A stretch of DNA of 63,008 nt from an uncultured Bacteroidales bacterium (GTDB lineage Bacteria; Bacteroidota; Bacteroidia; Bacteroidales; UBA932), in NCBI GenBank assembly GCA_905234285.1, contig CAJOHK010000028.1, forward strand, positions 1-63,008. Direction: 5' to 3'. Below, piece after piece: positions 56,372 through 63,008 of this stretch (the stretch's first letter is position 1; every line of letters begins with the position of its first letter). Made by a program: the position numbers and the translations under genes. The notes under the pieces were generated by a model. That model was not told the origin of the DNA. It did not search any database and saw only the letters and a program-made list of their open reading frames with translations.

Positions 56372-57276
56372 TGATTGCAGAGAATCTGCATAGTATTACT
56401 AGGAAACTGCCATCAGGGGTGACTCTGGTGGCTGTTTCCAAATTCCACCCTGTATCGGCCCTGCAGGAGGCCTATGACGCCGGTCAGCGGGACTTTGGGG
56501 AAAACCGTCCCCAGGAACTTGCCGCCAAAGTCCCCCTCCTTCCTGCCGATATCCGCTGGCATTTCATCGGCCACCTCCAGACCAATAAACTCAAGCTGGT
56601 TCTCCCGTATGTGACCCTGGTTCAGTCCGTAGACTCGCTTCATCTGCTGGAAGCCATCCAGGCCTGGGCCGTGGCTAATAACCGGGTAGTGGATGTGCTC
56701 CTTGAACTCCACCTTGGCGCAGAGGAAACCAAGCAGGGGTTCACAGAGGAGGAAATCGAAACCCTTTGCTTCGCTTCGTCTCTCTCTCGTGAGCTCGCGG
56801 GCCCCTCCCATTCATGTGGCCATGGGCGGCCACAGGTTTCAGAGGACACACCCTCTTCACTGTGCATAGATGATGATACGTGCACAAAAAGTGGGGTGTT
56901 TTGTTCACCAGAATCACAAAAAGACCTTCTGGTGCACAAAAATGGGGGTGTTTTGTTCACCAGATCCCAAATTATGCCATCTGGTGCACAAAAAGTGGGG
57001 TGTTTTGTTCACCAGAATGGTGTTCGCATAAGGGGGCTCATGGGTATGGCTACTAATACGGAAGATATGGCTGTGGTGGAAAGGGATTTTGCTAAGATTG
57101 AGGCGTTGTACGCACACATTCGTGCGGCATATGAGCAGAGGCCGGAGGACTTCCCCTGGTTAGAGAGCTTTGACCAGCTTTCCATCGGCATGTCTGGGGA
57201 CTGGCCGGTGGCGGTGCGGCATGGGGCTACCATGGTGCGCATAGGTACGGATATTTTTGGACCCAGAGAGTACTAG
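56371..57276 (+). CDS. yggS: YggS/PROSC-family PLP homeostasis protein carrying an in-frame palindrome array
   Basis: 301 residues, about 80 more than the family's usual 220-230. The normal protein is present in two pieces: residues 1-134 (VAVSKFHP with the PLP lysine Lys24, GENRPQEL, WHFIGHLQTNK, VQSVDSL) and 217-301 (VRIRGLMGMATNTED, FDQLSIGMSGDWPVAVRHGATMVRIGTDIFG). Between them lie about 82 codons not seen in the family, ending in three GTGCACAAAA palindrome units. The frame is kept, so a protein with a surface insert between helix and strand may still bind PLP. Start ATG overlaps the yidC TAA. The protein normally controls free PLP levels. Confidence 0.85.
   Translation: MIAENLHSITRKLPSGVTLVAVSKFHPVSALQEAYDAGQRDFGENRPQELAAKVPLLPADIRWHFIGHLQTNKLKLVLPYVTLVQSVDSLHLLEAIQAWAVANNRVVDVLLELHLGAEETKQGFTEEEIETLCFASSLSRELAGPSHSCGHGRPQVSEDTPSSLCIDDDTCTKSGVFCSPESQKDLLVHKNGGVLFTRSQIMPSGAQKVGCFVHQNGVRIRGLMGMATNTEDMAVVERDFAKIEALYAHIRAAYEQRPEDFPWLESFDQLSIGMSGDWPVAVRHGATMVRIGTDIFGPREY
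56775..57020 (+). repeat. In-frame insertion in yggS containing paired-palindrome array R4 (3 units)
   Basis: Three 29-bp palindromes at 56880, 56932 and 56984 (period 52) with two 23-bp spacers, same orientation as R3. The loop is GGGGTG-rich. Because 52 is not a multiple of 3, each unit is read in a different frame, and none has a stop. The 5' part of the insertion (56775-56879) is different, with TGTGGCC/GGCCACA and a GAGGACACACCCTC stretch. The outer boundaries are set from where YggS family sequence stops and resumes. Confidence 0.85.
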
Positions 57277-57278
57277 AA

Positions 57279-57998
57279 ATGTCATTTGATCACAAAGCGG
57301 TAGGGCCTGTCAAGACCCGGGTTACCGGGCCCGAAGCCATGGTGGAAACCATTATGGAGATGGGTCTGGTGCCGTTTTTTGAGAATGTGATTCCCGGTTA
57401 TTCCATAGAGGAGATGACGCCCAAGGAAAACTGGTTCGATACCCAGGAGGATCTTACGTATACGCCTTGGGACTGGAAGATTGCCTGTGTCCAAAGCGGA
57501 GAAATTGCTTATGGCAAGTTCCTGCTGGGAGGCAAGGCTGCGTTTGCCACGGTCAAATGGTATGCCCATCTACGCAACTGGCGGCAGGCGCAGGCAAAAT
57601 ATAAGCCCGATGCCACGCAGCGGAAAGTGCTGGATGCCATGCAGGAGCAGGGGAGTATCGGCATTAAGGATGTGCGTAAGCTGTTGGACGTGAAGAAAGG
57701 AGCGGCCGATGCCCTAATGACCAAGCTGCAGATGCAGTGCAGGGTACTTACCGGCGACATCATTCGCGTGTACCGTGGCCCGGACCTGCATTACAACGGC
57801 TGGCAAACCTCCTCCTTCTGCAGTCCCGAGGCTCTTTTTGACACAGCACCTTTCCCGGGCTTTGCGGGATTCCCCTTTGAGCAGGAATCCCTGGAGGTGA
57901 CGGAATCGCCTCAAGAGTCCTGGGATCTGCTCTGTGGGCATGTACGTTCCCTCTTTCCGGATGTCACGGATAAGAAACTGAAACAACTGTTGGGATAA
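57279..57998 (+). CDS. AlkZ-related (YcaQ-like) winged-helix protein
   Basis: 239 residues. The N-terminal TPWDWKIACVQSGEIAYGKFLLGGKAAF (quoted in two parts: TPWDWKIACVQSGEIAYGK, FLLGGKAAF) and a winged-helix-like middle (QRKVLDAMQEQGSIGIKDVR, then KKGAADALMTKLQMQCRVL) resemble small proteins annotated as AlkZ-related. True AlkZ/YcaQ enzymes unhook DNA crosslinks and have a QxQ motif, which I do not see here. Follows yggS by two bases and is probably in the same operon. Function not established. Confidence 0.55.
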   Translation: MSFDHKAVGPVKTRVTGPEAMVETIMEMGLVPFFENVIPGYSIEEMTPKENWFDTQEDLTYTPWDWKIACVQSGEIAYGKFLLGGKAAFATVKWYAHLRNWRQAQAKYKPDATQRKVLDAMQEQGSIGIKDVRKLLDVKKGAADALMTKLQMQCRVLTGDIIRVYRGPDLHYNGWQTSSFCSPEALFDTAPFPGFAGFPFEQESLEVTESPQESWDLLCGHVRSLFPDVTDKKLKQLLG

Positions 57999-58017
57999 TT
58001 CTTAAATACTTGTTGAT

Positions 58018-58854
58018 ATGAATAAAAAGGCTGTAAAAACATTCTGGATCATTGGACTCACAGTAGTCGTCCTTCTCGTCTGCGGGATGAGCTGCTGCAA
58101 GCTCATCGACAACTCCGAAGTAGGTATCAAGTTCAAGAAGTTCTCCCTCACCGAGCAGGGCAAACTCATTACCCAGCCCGTAAACGGTCTGGTGTTCATC
58201 AATCCTTTCACCACTTCCATCTTCACCTATCCGGTGTATGTGCAGCGTGTCGATTATCCTGCTTTCACCGTAACCACCAAGGACGCCGCCACCTTCAGCA
58301 TGGATCCCACCCTGGCCTATATGGTAAACCGTGACAAGGCCACCGAGATCTTTACCAAATATCGCCGCCCGCTGGCCGATATCGAATCCGGCTACATGCG
58401 CACTTGCATCTACGACGCCTACCGTATCACGGCCAACAACTACACTTCCGATGAACTCATGGCCAGCCGTGCCAAGTTTGAGGCCGAAGTTCGCCTGATG
58501 CTGGACCAGTCGTTGGGCGATGAAGGCTTTATCGTGCAGGAATTCACTTCCCAGATTACGCCTCCCGAGAGTCTCCGCCAGATGATCGACGCCAAAAACG
58601 CCGCCATCCAGAGCGCCCTCCGCGCCGAGAATCAGGTAAAAGAGGCCGAGGCCAATGCCAAGATAGAGATTGCCAAAGCCGAAGGTGAAGCCCAGGCCCT
58701 CAAGATCAAGGCCGACGGCGAGGCCTATTACAACCGTACCGTGGCTGCTTCCCTGAATGCTCTTTTGGTCCAACAGGACGCTATCCAGAAGTGGGACGGT
58801 AAGCTCCCTGAGTACAACGGTGGCGGCGCCTTGCCCTTCATCAATATCAAATAG
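58018..58854 (+). CDS. SPFH/prohibitin-domain membrane protein
   Basis: 278 residues. One N-terminal transmembrane helix (FWIIGLTVVVLLVCGMSCC), an SPFH domain (about 35-200; YRRPLADIESGYMRT and DEGFIVQEFTSQITPPESL), and an alanine- and glutamate-rich coiled coil (AENQVKEAEANAKIEIAKAE) followed by a short tail. Such proteins form large membrane cages or scaffolds, often around proteases such as FtsH. The gene stands alone, with no clear TAnnTTTG box in the 19 bases upstream, so it may be read from the preceding operon. Confidence 0.9.
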   Translation: MNKKAVKTFWIIGLTVVVLLVCGMSCCKLIDNSEVGIKFKKFSLTEQGKLITQPVNGLVFINPFTTSIFTYPVYVQRVDYPAFTVTTKDAATFSMDPTLAYMVNRDKATEIFTKYRRPLADIESGYMRTCIYDAYRITANNYTSDELMASRAKFEAEVRLMLDQSLGDEGFIVQEFTSQITPPESLRQMIDAKNAAIQSALRAENQVKEAEANAKIEIAKAEGEAQALKIKADGEAYYNRTVAASLNALLVQQDAIQKWDGKLPEYNGGGALPFINIK

Positions 58855-58892
58855 GTGGCCCGTTGAATGTAATTTGTTGACGATCAACAAGA

Positions 58893-58933
58893 TATGCGAA
58901 ACACCCTGCCGATCCGGCAGGGTGTTTCGCATA
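58893..58933. terminator. Bidirectional hairpin between the SPFH gene and the V-ATPase operon
   Basis: Perfect 19-bp stem (58893-58911 with 58915-58933) and ATC loop, in the gap between convergent genes. Short A/T tracts follow on either side. A smaller TTGTTGA-CGA-TCAACAA hairpin is at 58874-58890. Confidence 0.8.
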
Positions 58934-58987
58934 AAATGCTGATAATCTGTTATTTCCATTCGACGGTTTGAGGGCCGTCAATGGACT

Positions 58988-59437
<450 letters not shown>

Positions 59438-61219
59438 TTATTTACTTAGCGGGTTGAAGTTGCGGCCGCGGGCCTCGTAACCGGAATTCTTGAAGAACTC
59501 CAGGAAGTTGAGTCGCAGCGGGTGTACAAAAGCGCCCAGGGCGGCCATGGCTATGTTCAAGGTATGTCCAATGACTACAATGAGCACGAACGGAATCCAT
59601 GTTACGGGGTTGGAACCGTCGCCCAGAATCATTTGTCCGATATTGTTGAAGGCAAGGCCCAGCATGCTGCCTGCCAGACCAAGGGCATACAGACGCAGGT
59701 AGCTGAGGACATCGCCTACAAGGCCGGTAACGGTATTGTAAGTTTCCCAGAGGCCCATACCCACATTGGCCAGTTTGTTGCGGTGCATGTCGTTGAATAC
59801 GAAGATACCCAGCGCACTTACTACGCCAAGGACAATGATGATCCATTTGGTAATCTCCGAGGAGAGGACCCCGATAAGGGCCAGGGATCCTACCACTACA
59901 CCGCCAACAATCAGGAGTGTCCATCCCCAGGTGCCCAGGGAATTCAGCAGCCCTTTATTCTTGGTTTCTTCGAAGGTCTTCACGCACATGGCCAGGCACA
60001 GGTGCACGACACCCACAATGATGGACAGCACCATGGTACCGTCATACCCCGCAATTTTGCCGGGCAGGAAAATCCATTTGACGGGTGCGAAGATGCGCCA
60101 GGCCGAGATGTCCATGGAGAAGAAGGTGTGGAACAGGAAGCCGATGACGGCCGTACCTGCACCCAGGATGGTTACCAGCGGGGACAGGTCCTTGAATCCA
60201 TCCACTTTCTTGAGCAGCAAGCCCACGGCAATCAGGATGAGCCCGTAGCCGCAGTCGCCCATACAGAAAGCGAAGAACAGCAGGAAGAAGACGCTGATGA
60301 ACGGGGTGGGGTCGAATCCGTCGTAGCCGGGACGGCCATACATGTCGGTGAGAACCTCGAACTGACGCACAAACCAGTTGTTCTTGAGCTGGATGGGCGG
60401 ATTGTCTTCTACTGTGGCCTCTTCCTTGAGATAGAACACCCCCATGCTGTCCAGGGCAGCCTGTACGGCTGCATCTTGCTCGGTAGGGGCATAGCCCACC
60501 AGCGTGACAATGGTGTCCTCGGCAGCCGGAACGGCAGCGGTTTCGGCCAGGAAAAGGTCCAGATCGGCCAGGGCCTCGGCCTTGCGTTCCTGTAGCTCGC
60601 CAATCCGTTCCTTGGCACCGGCAATGCGGCTCAGGACTACCTGATAGTGTTTCTTCCTGTCCCGCAGTTCTTTTTCCTTGTCTTTCAGATTTCCGACGGG
60701 GGCGGGTATTTCACCGGGCAGGGAATCTTCCCCGGCCACTACAAAACGCAAGCGGTTTTTCTCTCTCTTGATGACGCGTAGGGCATATTCCTTTTCCCAT
60801 TCGGCCTTGAAAGCTTTGCGGGAAAGGAGGTGGAAGTGCAGGGGCACACCGGCTTCTTCCAGCTTTTTGATGGTCTCGATGTCGTAGTAGCCCCAGCCCC
60901 GAAGGTTGTCGATTTCCTTCTCAAGCCCCTTGATATCTACTTGGTCGTCGTTGTAGCGCATGAGCATGCCGCCAGCAAGACGAACGATGTCGCCATCAAT
61001 GGATTCCGGCTGGGTGCCTTCGGGAACTGTGGCTTTTTCCAGGCCACGGATGAGGCCGTCAATCAGCTCTATTTCCGTGAGCATATCCCGTGACTTGTCA
61101 TTCACGGGTTTGGTGCTGCGGGTAATGTCTACCAGTCCCAGCGCCTGGATTTGTTCCAGCAAATCCTGTTGTTCTCCATTCAGCAGAATGAAGGAATATT
61201 TGGTCATGGAAGCTATCAT
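59438..61219 (-). CDS. ntpI: V-type ATPase subunit I (stator, a-subunit homologue)
   Basis: 593 residues. The first half (about 1-320) is a soluble stalk with coiled coils (LRDRKKHYQVVLSRIAGAKERI); the second half has seven or eight transmembrane helices, including FFLLFFAFCMGDCGYGLILI and the ion-path region with LSYLRLYALGLAGSMLG, whose Arg faces the rotor. It conducts ions between membrane and rotor. The ATG at 61219 overlaps the TGA of subunit D (ATGA); a second ATG at 61207 is possible. Confidence 0.93.
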   Translation of the reverse strand: MIASMTKYSFILLNGEQQDLLEQIQALGLVDITRSTKPVNDKSRDMLTEIELIDGLIRGLEKATVPEGTQPESIDGDIVRLAGGMLMRYNDDQVDIKGLEKEIDNLRGWGYYDIETIKKLEEAGVPLHFHLLSRKAFKAEWEKEYALRVIKREKNRLRFVVAGEDSLPGEIPAPVGNLKDKEKELRDRKKHYQVVLSRIAGAKERIGELQERKAEALADLDLFLAETAAVPAAEDTIVTLVGYAPTEQDAAVQAALDSMGVFYLKEEATVEDNPPIQLKNNWFVRQFEVLTDMYGRPGYDGFDPTPFISVFFLLFFAFCMGDCGYGLILIAVGLLLKKVDGFKDLSPLVTILGAGTAVIGFLFHTFFSMDISAWRIFAPVKWIFLPGKIAGYDGTMVLSIIVGVVHLCLAMCVKTFEETKNKGLLNSLGTWGWTLLIVGGVVVGSLALIGVLSSEITKWIIIVLGVVSALGIFVFNDMHRNKLANVGMGLWETYNTVTGLVGDVLSYLRLYALGLAGSMLGLAFNNIGQMILGDGSNPVTWIPFVLIVVIGHTLNIAMAALGAFVHPLRLNFLEFFKNSGYEARGRNFNPLSK

Positions 61220-61824
61220 AGTTCTGAGGCCTCCTCTTCCTCGGCATGGCGTTTTTTGACAATCTTGGAAGATGCCTTGGACAGGTTTTCCTCGTCCTCC
61301 ATGTAGCGCTTGATTTTCCGGATGGCTTCCAGATAACCGGGAATCTGCACTTTCTCGTACAGGTTCACTTTCTGCGTGGTTTTGCGGCGGTTATAGTCCA
61401 GGATGCGGGCTTTTTCCAGATAAACCTCCGATTCTATGCCCAGGCGGGAGAGCTCCTTGAGGATGGCCACACCGTCGGCAAACCAGGCCGGTTTAACGAA
61501 GGCGTTGAAGGGCTTGATCTTGTAGATGATTTCTCCCAGGGCGGGGGTTTTGACACCGGCCACTTTCTTGGTGTAGAGTTCTACGTCCTCGATGGAAATG
61601 AGTCCGGGCTCGAATTCGTTCCACAGGGCGGCCAGGTAGTCGTAACGCTTGAGGGCATCTTCCAATTGGGCAATCAAACGCTCGCTGTCGGCCTTGGCTT
61701 TGCGTACCTCCAGCCGGAGCGCACTCTCCTTGTTCTGCAACGTGGGGAGTGCCCTCTGGCGGATTTTCAGCTGCTTGCCCAGTTCCGTCAGGGAAGTTTT
61801 ATTGTATTGGAATTTAATTGCCAT
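61216..61824 (-). CDS. ntpD: V-type ATPase central stalk subunit D
   Basis: 202 residues, mostly two long coiled-coil helices at the ends (LTELGKQLKIRQRALPTLQN and YLEAIRKIKRYMEDEENL). It forms the shaft that couples ATP hydrolysis in the A/B hexamer to rotor rotation. It starts one base before the B-subunit stop ends (overlapping TAATGG) and its own stop overlaps the subunit I start, so these genes are translated in a coupled manner. Confidence 0.92.
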   Translation of the reverse strand: MAIKFQYNKTSLTELGKQLKIRQRALPTLQNKESALRLEVRKAKADSERLIAQLEDALKRYDYLAALWNEFEPGLISIEDVELYTKKVAGVKTPALGEIIYKIKPFNAFVKPAWFADGVAILKELSRLGIESEVYLEKARILDYNRRKTTQKVNLYEKVQIPGYLEAIRKIKRYMEDEENLSKASSKIVKKRHAEEEEASEL

Positions 61825-63008
61825 TACTTGACCCAGTATTTATCGATCAGTGCCTGTTTGATACCGGTTTCGGCCGGGCTGAAGTACTTGGAGAAGAGCT
61901 TCCAGGCCGTATCCAGCATTTCGGTAATGGTAATGTTTACGTCAATGGCCAGCAGCTCCCGGGCGTAGTCTTTGGCATAGGCCAGGCAGCGGTGGTCGTA
62001 GTCGCTGAGGTCGAAGCCGTTCTCCAGCTTGGTCTTGGCGTTTTGGGCATCGGCATACAGACGCACCGATGCGTTCATCACCTGGGAGTGGTCTTCGCGG
62101 GTTTTCTTATTCTGTACCAGCTGCTTTAGACGGGAGAGGCTGCGGAACGGGTCGATGATGACTTTACCAGTATCGGAATCGGCGCGCAGGAACAGCTGGC
62201 CCTCGGTGATGTAGCCGGTGTTGTCGGGAATGGCGTGGGTGATGTCACCGTCGTTGAGGGTAGTTACGGCGATGATGGTGATGGAACCCTCGGTGGGCAG
62301 CTGTACGGCTTTCTCATAGATTTTGGCCAGGTCGCTGTACAGGGAGCCGGGCATGGAGTCCTTGGACGGAATCTGGTCCATACGGTTGGAAACGATGGAC
62401 AGGGCATCGGCGTACAGGGTCATGTCGGTGAGCAGCACCAGCACTTTTTCGTTCTTCTCTACGGCAAAATACTCGGCGGCGGTGAGGGCCATATCGGGCA
62501 CCAGCAGACGCTCTACCGGGGGATTCTCCGTGGTATTGATGAAGCAGATGATCTTGTCCAGGGCGCCGGCTGCCTCGAAGGAATGCTTGAAGAAGAGGTA
62601 GTCGTCGTTGGACAGGCCCATGCCGCCCAGGATAATCTTGTCTACGTCGGCCCTGAGGGCTACATCGGCCATTACCTGGTTGTAGGGTTGGTCGGGGTCG
62701 GCGAAGAAGGGAATCTTCTGGCCCGATACCAGGGTGTTGTTGAGGTCGATGCCGGCGATACCGGTGGGGATGAGCTGGGAGGGCTGGCGGCGCTTGTACG
62801 GGTTCACGGAAGGACCGCCGATCTGGCGCTCCTCGCCTTCAATCTCGGGACCTCCGTCGATGGGATGACCATAGGCATTGAAGAAGCGGCCGCTGAGCTG
62901 GTCGGATACTTTCAGGGTAGGGGGCTCACCCAGGAACGCAACTTCGGCGTTGGTGGGAATGCCTTCGGTGCCGGAGAAAATCTGCAGGGTTACTAAGTCT
63001 CCCTTGGT
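61824..63008 (-). CDS. ntpB: V-type ATPase non-catalytic subunit B (5' end beyond window)
   Basis: 394 residues are visible; the N-terminus lies outside the window (frame open from 63008). Sequence blocks: GRFFNAYGHPIDGGPEIEGEE, INPYKR-like VNPYKRRQPSQLIPTGIAGID (each quoted in part), GQKIPFFADPDQPYNQV in place of a P-loop, as expected for a non-catalytic B subunit, then ERLLVPDMALTAAEYFA and LLTDMTLYADALS. It forms the catalytic hexamer with subunit A, whose gene is presumably just upstream. Confidence 0.94.
   Translation of the reverse strand, partial: TKGDLVTLQIFSGTEGIPTNAEVAFLGEPPTLKVSDQLSGRFFNAYGHPIDGGPEIEGEERQIGGPSVNPYKRRQPSQLIPTGIAGIDLNNTLVSGQKIPFFADPDQPYNQVMADVALRADVDKIILGGMGLSNDDYLFFKHSFEAAGALDKIICFINTTENPPVERLLVPDMALTAAEYFAVEKNEKVLVLLTDMTLYADALSIVSNRMDQIPSKDSMPGSLYSDLAKIYEKAVQLPTEGSITIIAVTTLNDGDITHAIPDNTGYITEGQLFLRADSDTGKVIIDPFRSLSRLKQLVQNKKTREDHSQVMNASVRLYADAQNAKTKLENGFDLSDYDHRCLAYAKDYARELLAIDVNITITEMLDTAWKLFSKYFSPAETGIKQALIDKYWVK

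Overview
The window looks like a chromosomal segment of a Bacteroidota (Bacteroidales) bacterium. The main evidence is that most intergenic regions carry the Bacteroidota-type -7 promoter box TAnnTTTG (often TATCTTTG or TATATTTG), Shine-Dalgarno sequences are not evident, and the gene families are typical of that group: a THUMP-like-domain methyltransferase, DUF349 protein, long Bacteroidetes YidC, secreted DPP-IV-like peptidases, a V-type ATPase, and carboxypeptidase-regulatory-domain proteins. The species cannot be named from the sequence. The region is mostly a core, housekeeping chromosome with small, gene-dense operons.

Layout. 1-400: remnant of a type I restriction hsdR and a tRNA-Ala. 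0.4-5 kb: phosphohexomutase, SAM methyltransferase, endonuclease III, FtsE-like ATPase. 5-17 kb: TPR protein and outer-membrane barrel, then gyrB and a PgpH-like 7TM-HD phosphodiesterase, then tig-clpP-clpX. 17-25 kb: secreted hypotheticals, a DUF2442/DUF4160 toxin-antitoxin-like pair (one partner damaged), nnrD, a frameshifted C69 dipeptidase, yccF, SGNH hydrolase, tRNA-Val. 25-31 kb: S9 peptidase, lipoate ligase, mnmA. 30.4-36 kb: a translationally coupled operon (membrane sensor-like protein, trkH, RecD-like helicase, DPP-IV-like peptidase). 36-39 kb: a small ketosynthase/FAD-oxidoreductase/FabG operon. 39-43.7 kb: ABC-F protein, ROK protein, aminotransferase. 43.7-47.9 kb: HsdR_N-domain protein, CCA-adding enzyme (damaged), XerC-like recombinase, hpf, holA. 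47.9-52.6 kb: ABC exporter, a 5'-nucleotidase split over two genes, trmD. 52.7-58.9 kb: DUF349 protein, yidC, yggS, an AlkZ-related protein, an SPFH protein. 59-63 kb: V-type ATPase genes K, I, D, B on the minus strand; B runs off the edge.

The most unusual content is a set of palindromic repeat elements. One superfamily consists of 27-29 bp imperfect palindromes (outer stem GTG...CAC, GGG...CCC or GGACACC...GGTGTCC) separated by a spacer that is exactly 23 bp in all nine cases I could measure. In the 28.7, 39.1, 41.0 and 24.8 kb loci the spacer centre is CCAAAATC or a close variant. Stem substitutions are compensated, so pairing is conserved. Arrays lie between divergent promoters, upstream of promoters, as an inverted pair flanking an ABC-F gene, and, most strikingly, in frame inside yggS, where three units are read through in three different frames without a stop. 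The methyltransferase at 2.1-3.6 kb carries two more palindrome-dense in-frame insertions of a different sequence family. This resembles in principle the Rickettsia palindromic elements that insert into coding genes, but the elements here are different and I do not recognise them.

Two genes appear broken: the CCA-adding enzyme lacks the conserved DDPLRMxR segment through a deletion of about 16 nt, and the C69 dipeptidase has a 1-nt frameshift. Both could be assembly errors. All calls are from reading the sequence and from family knowledge; no searches were run.
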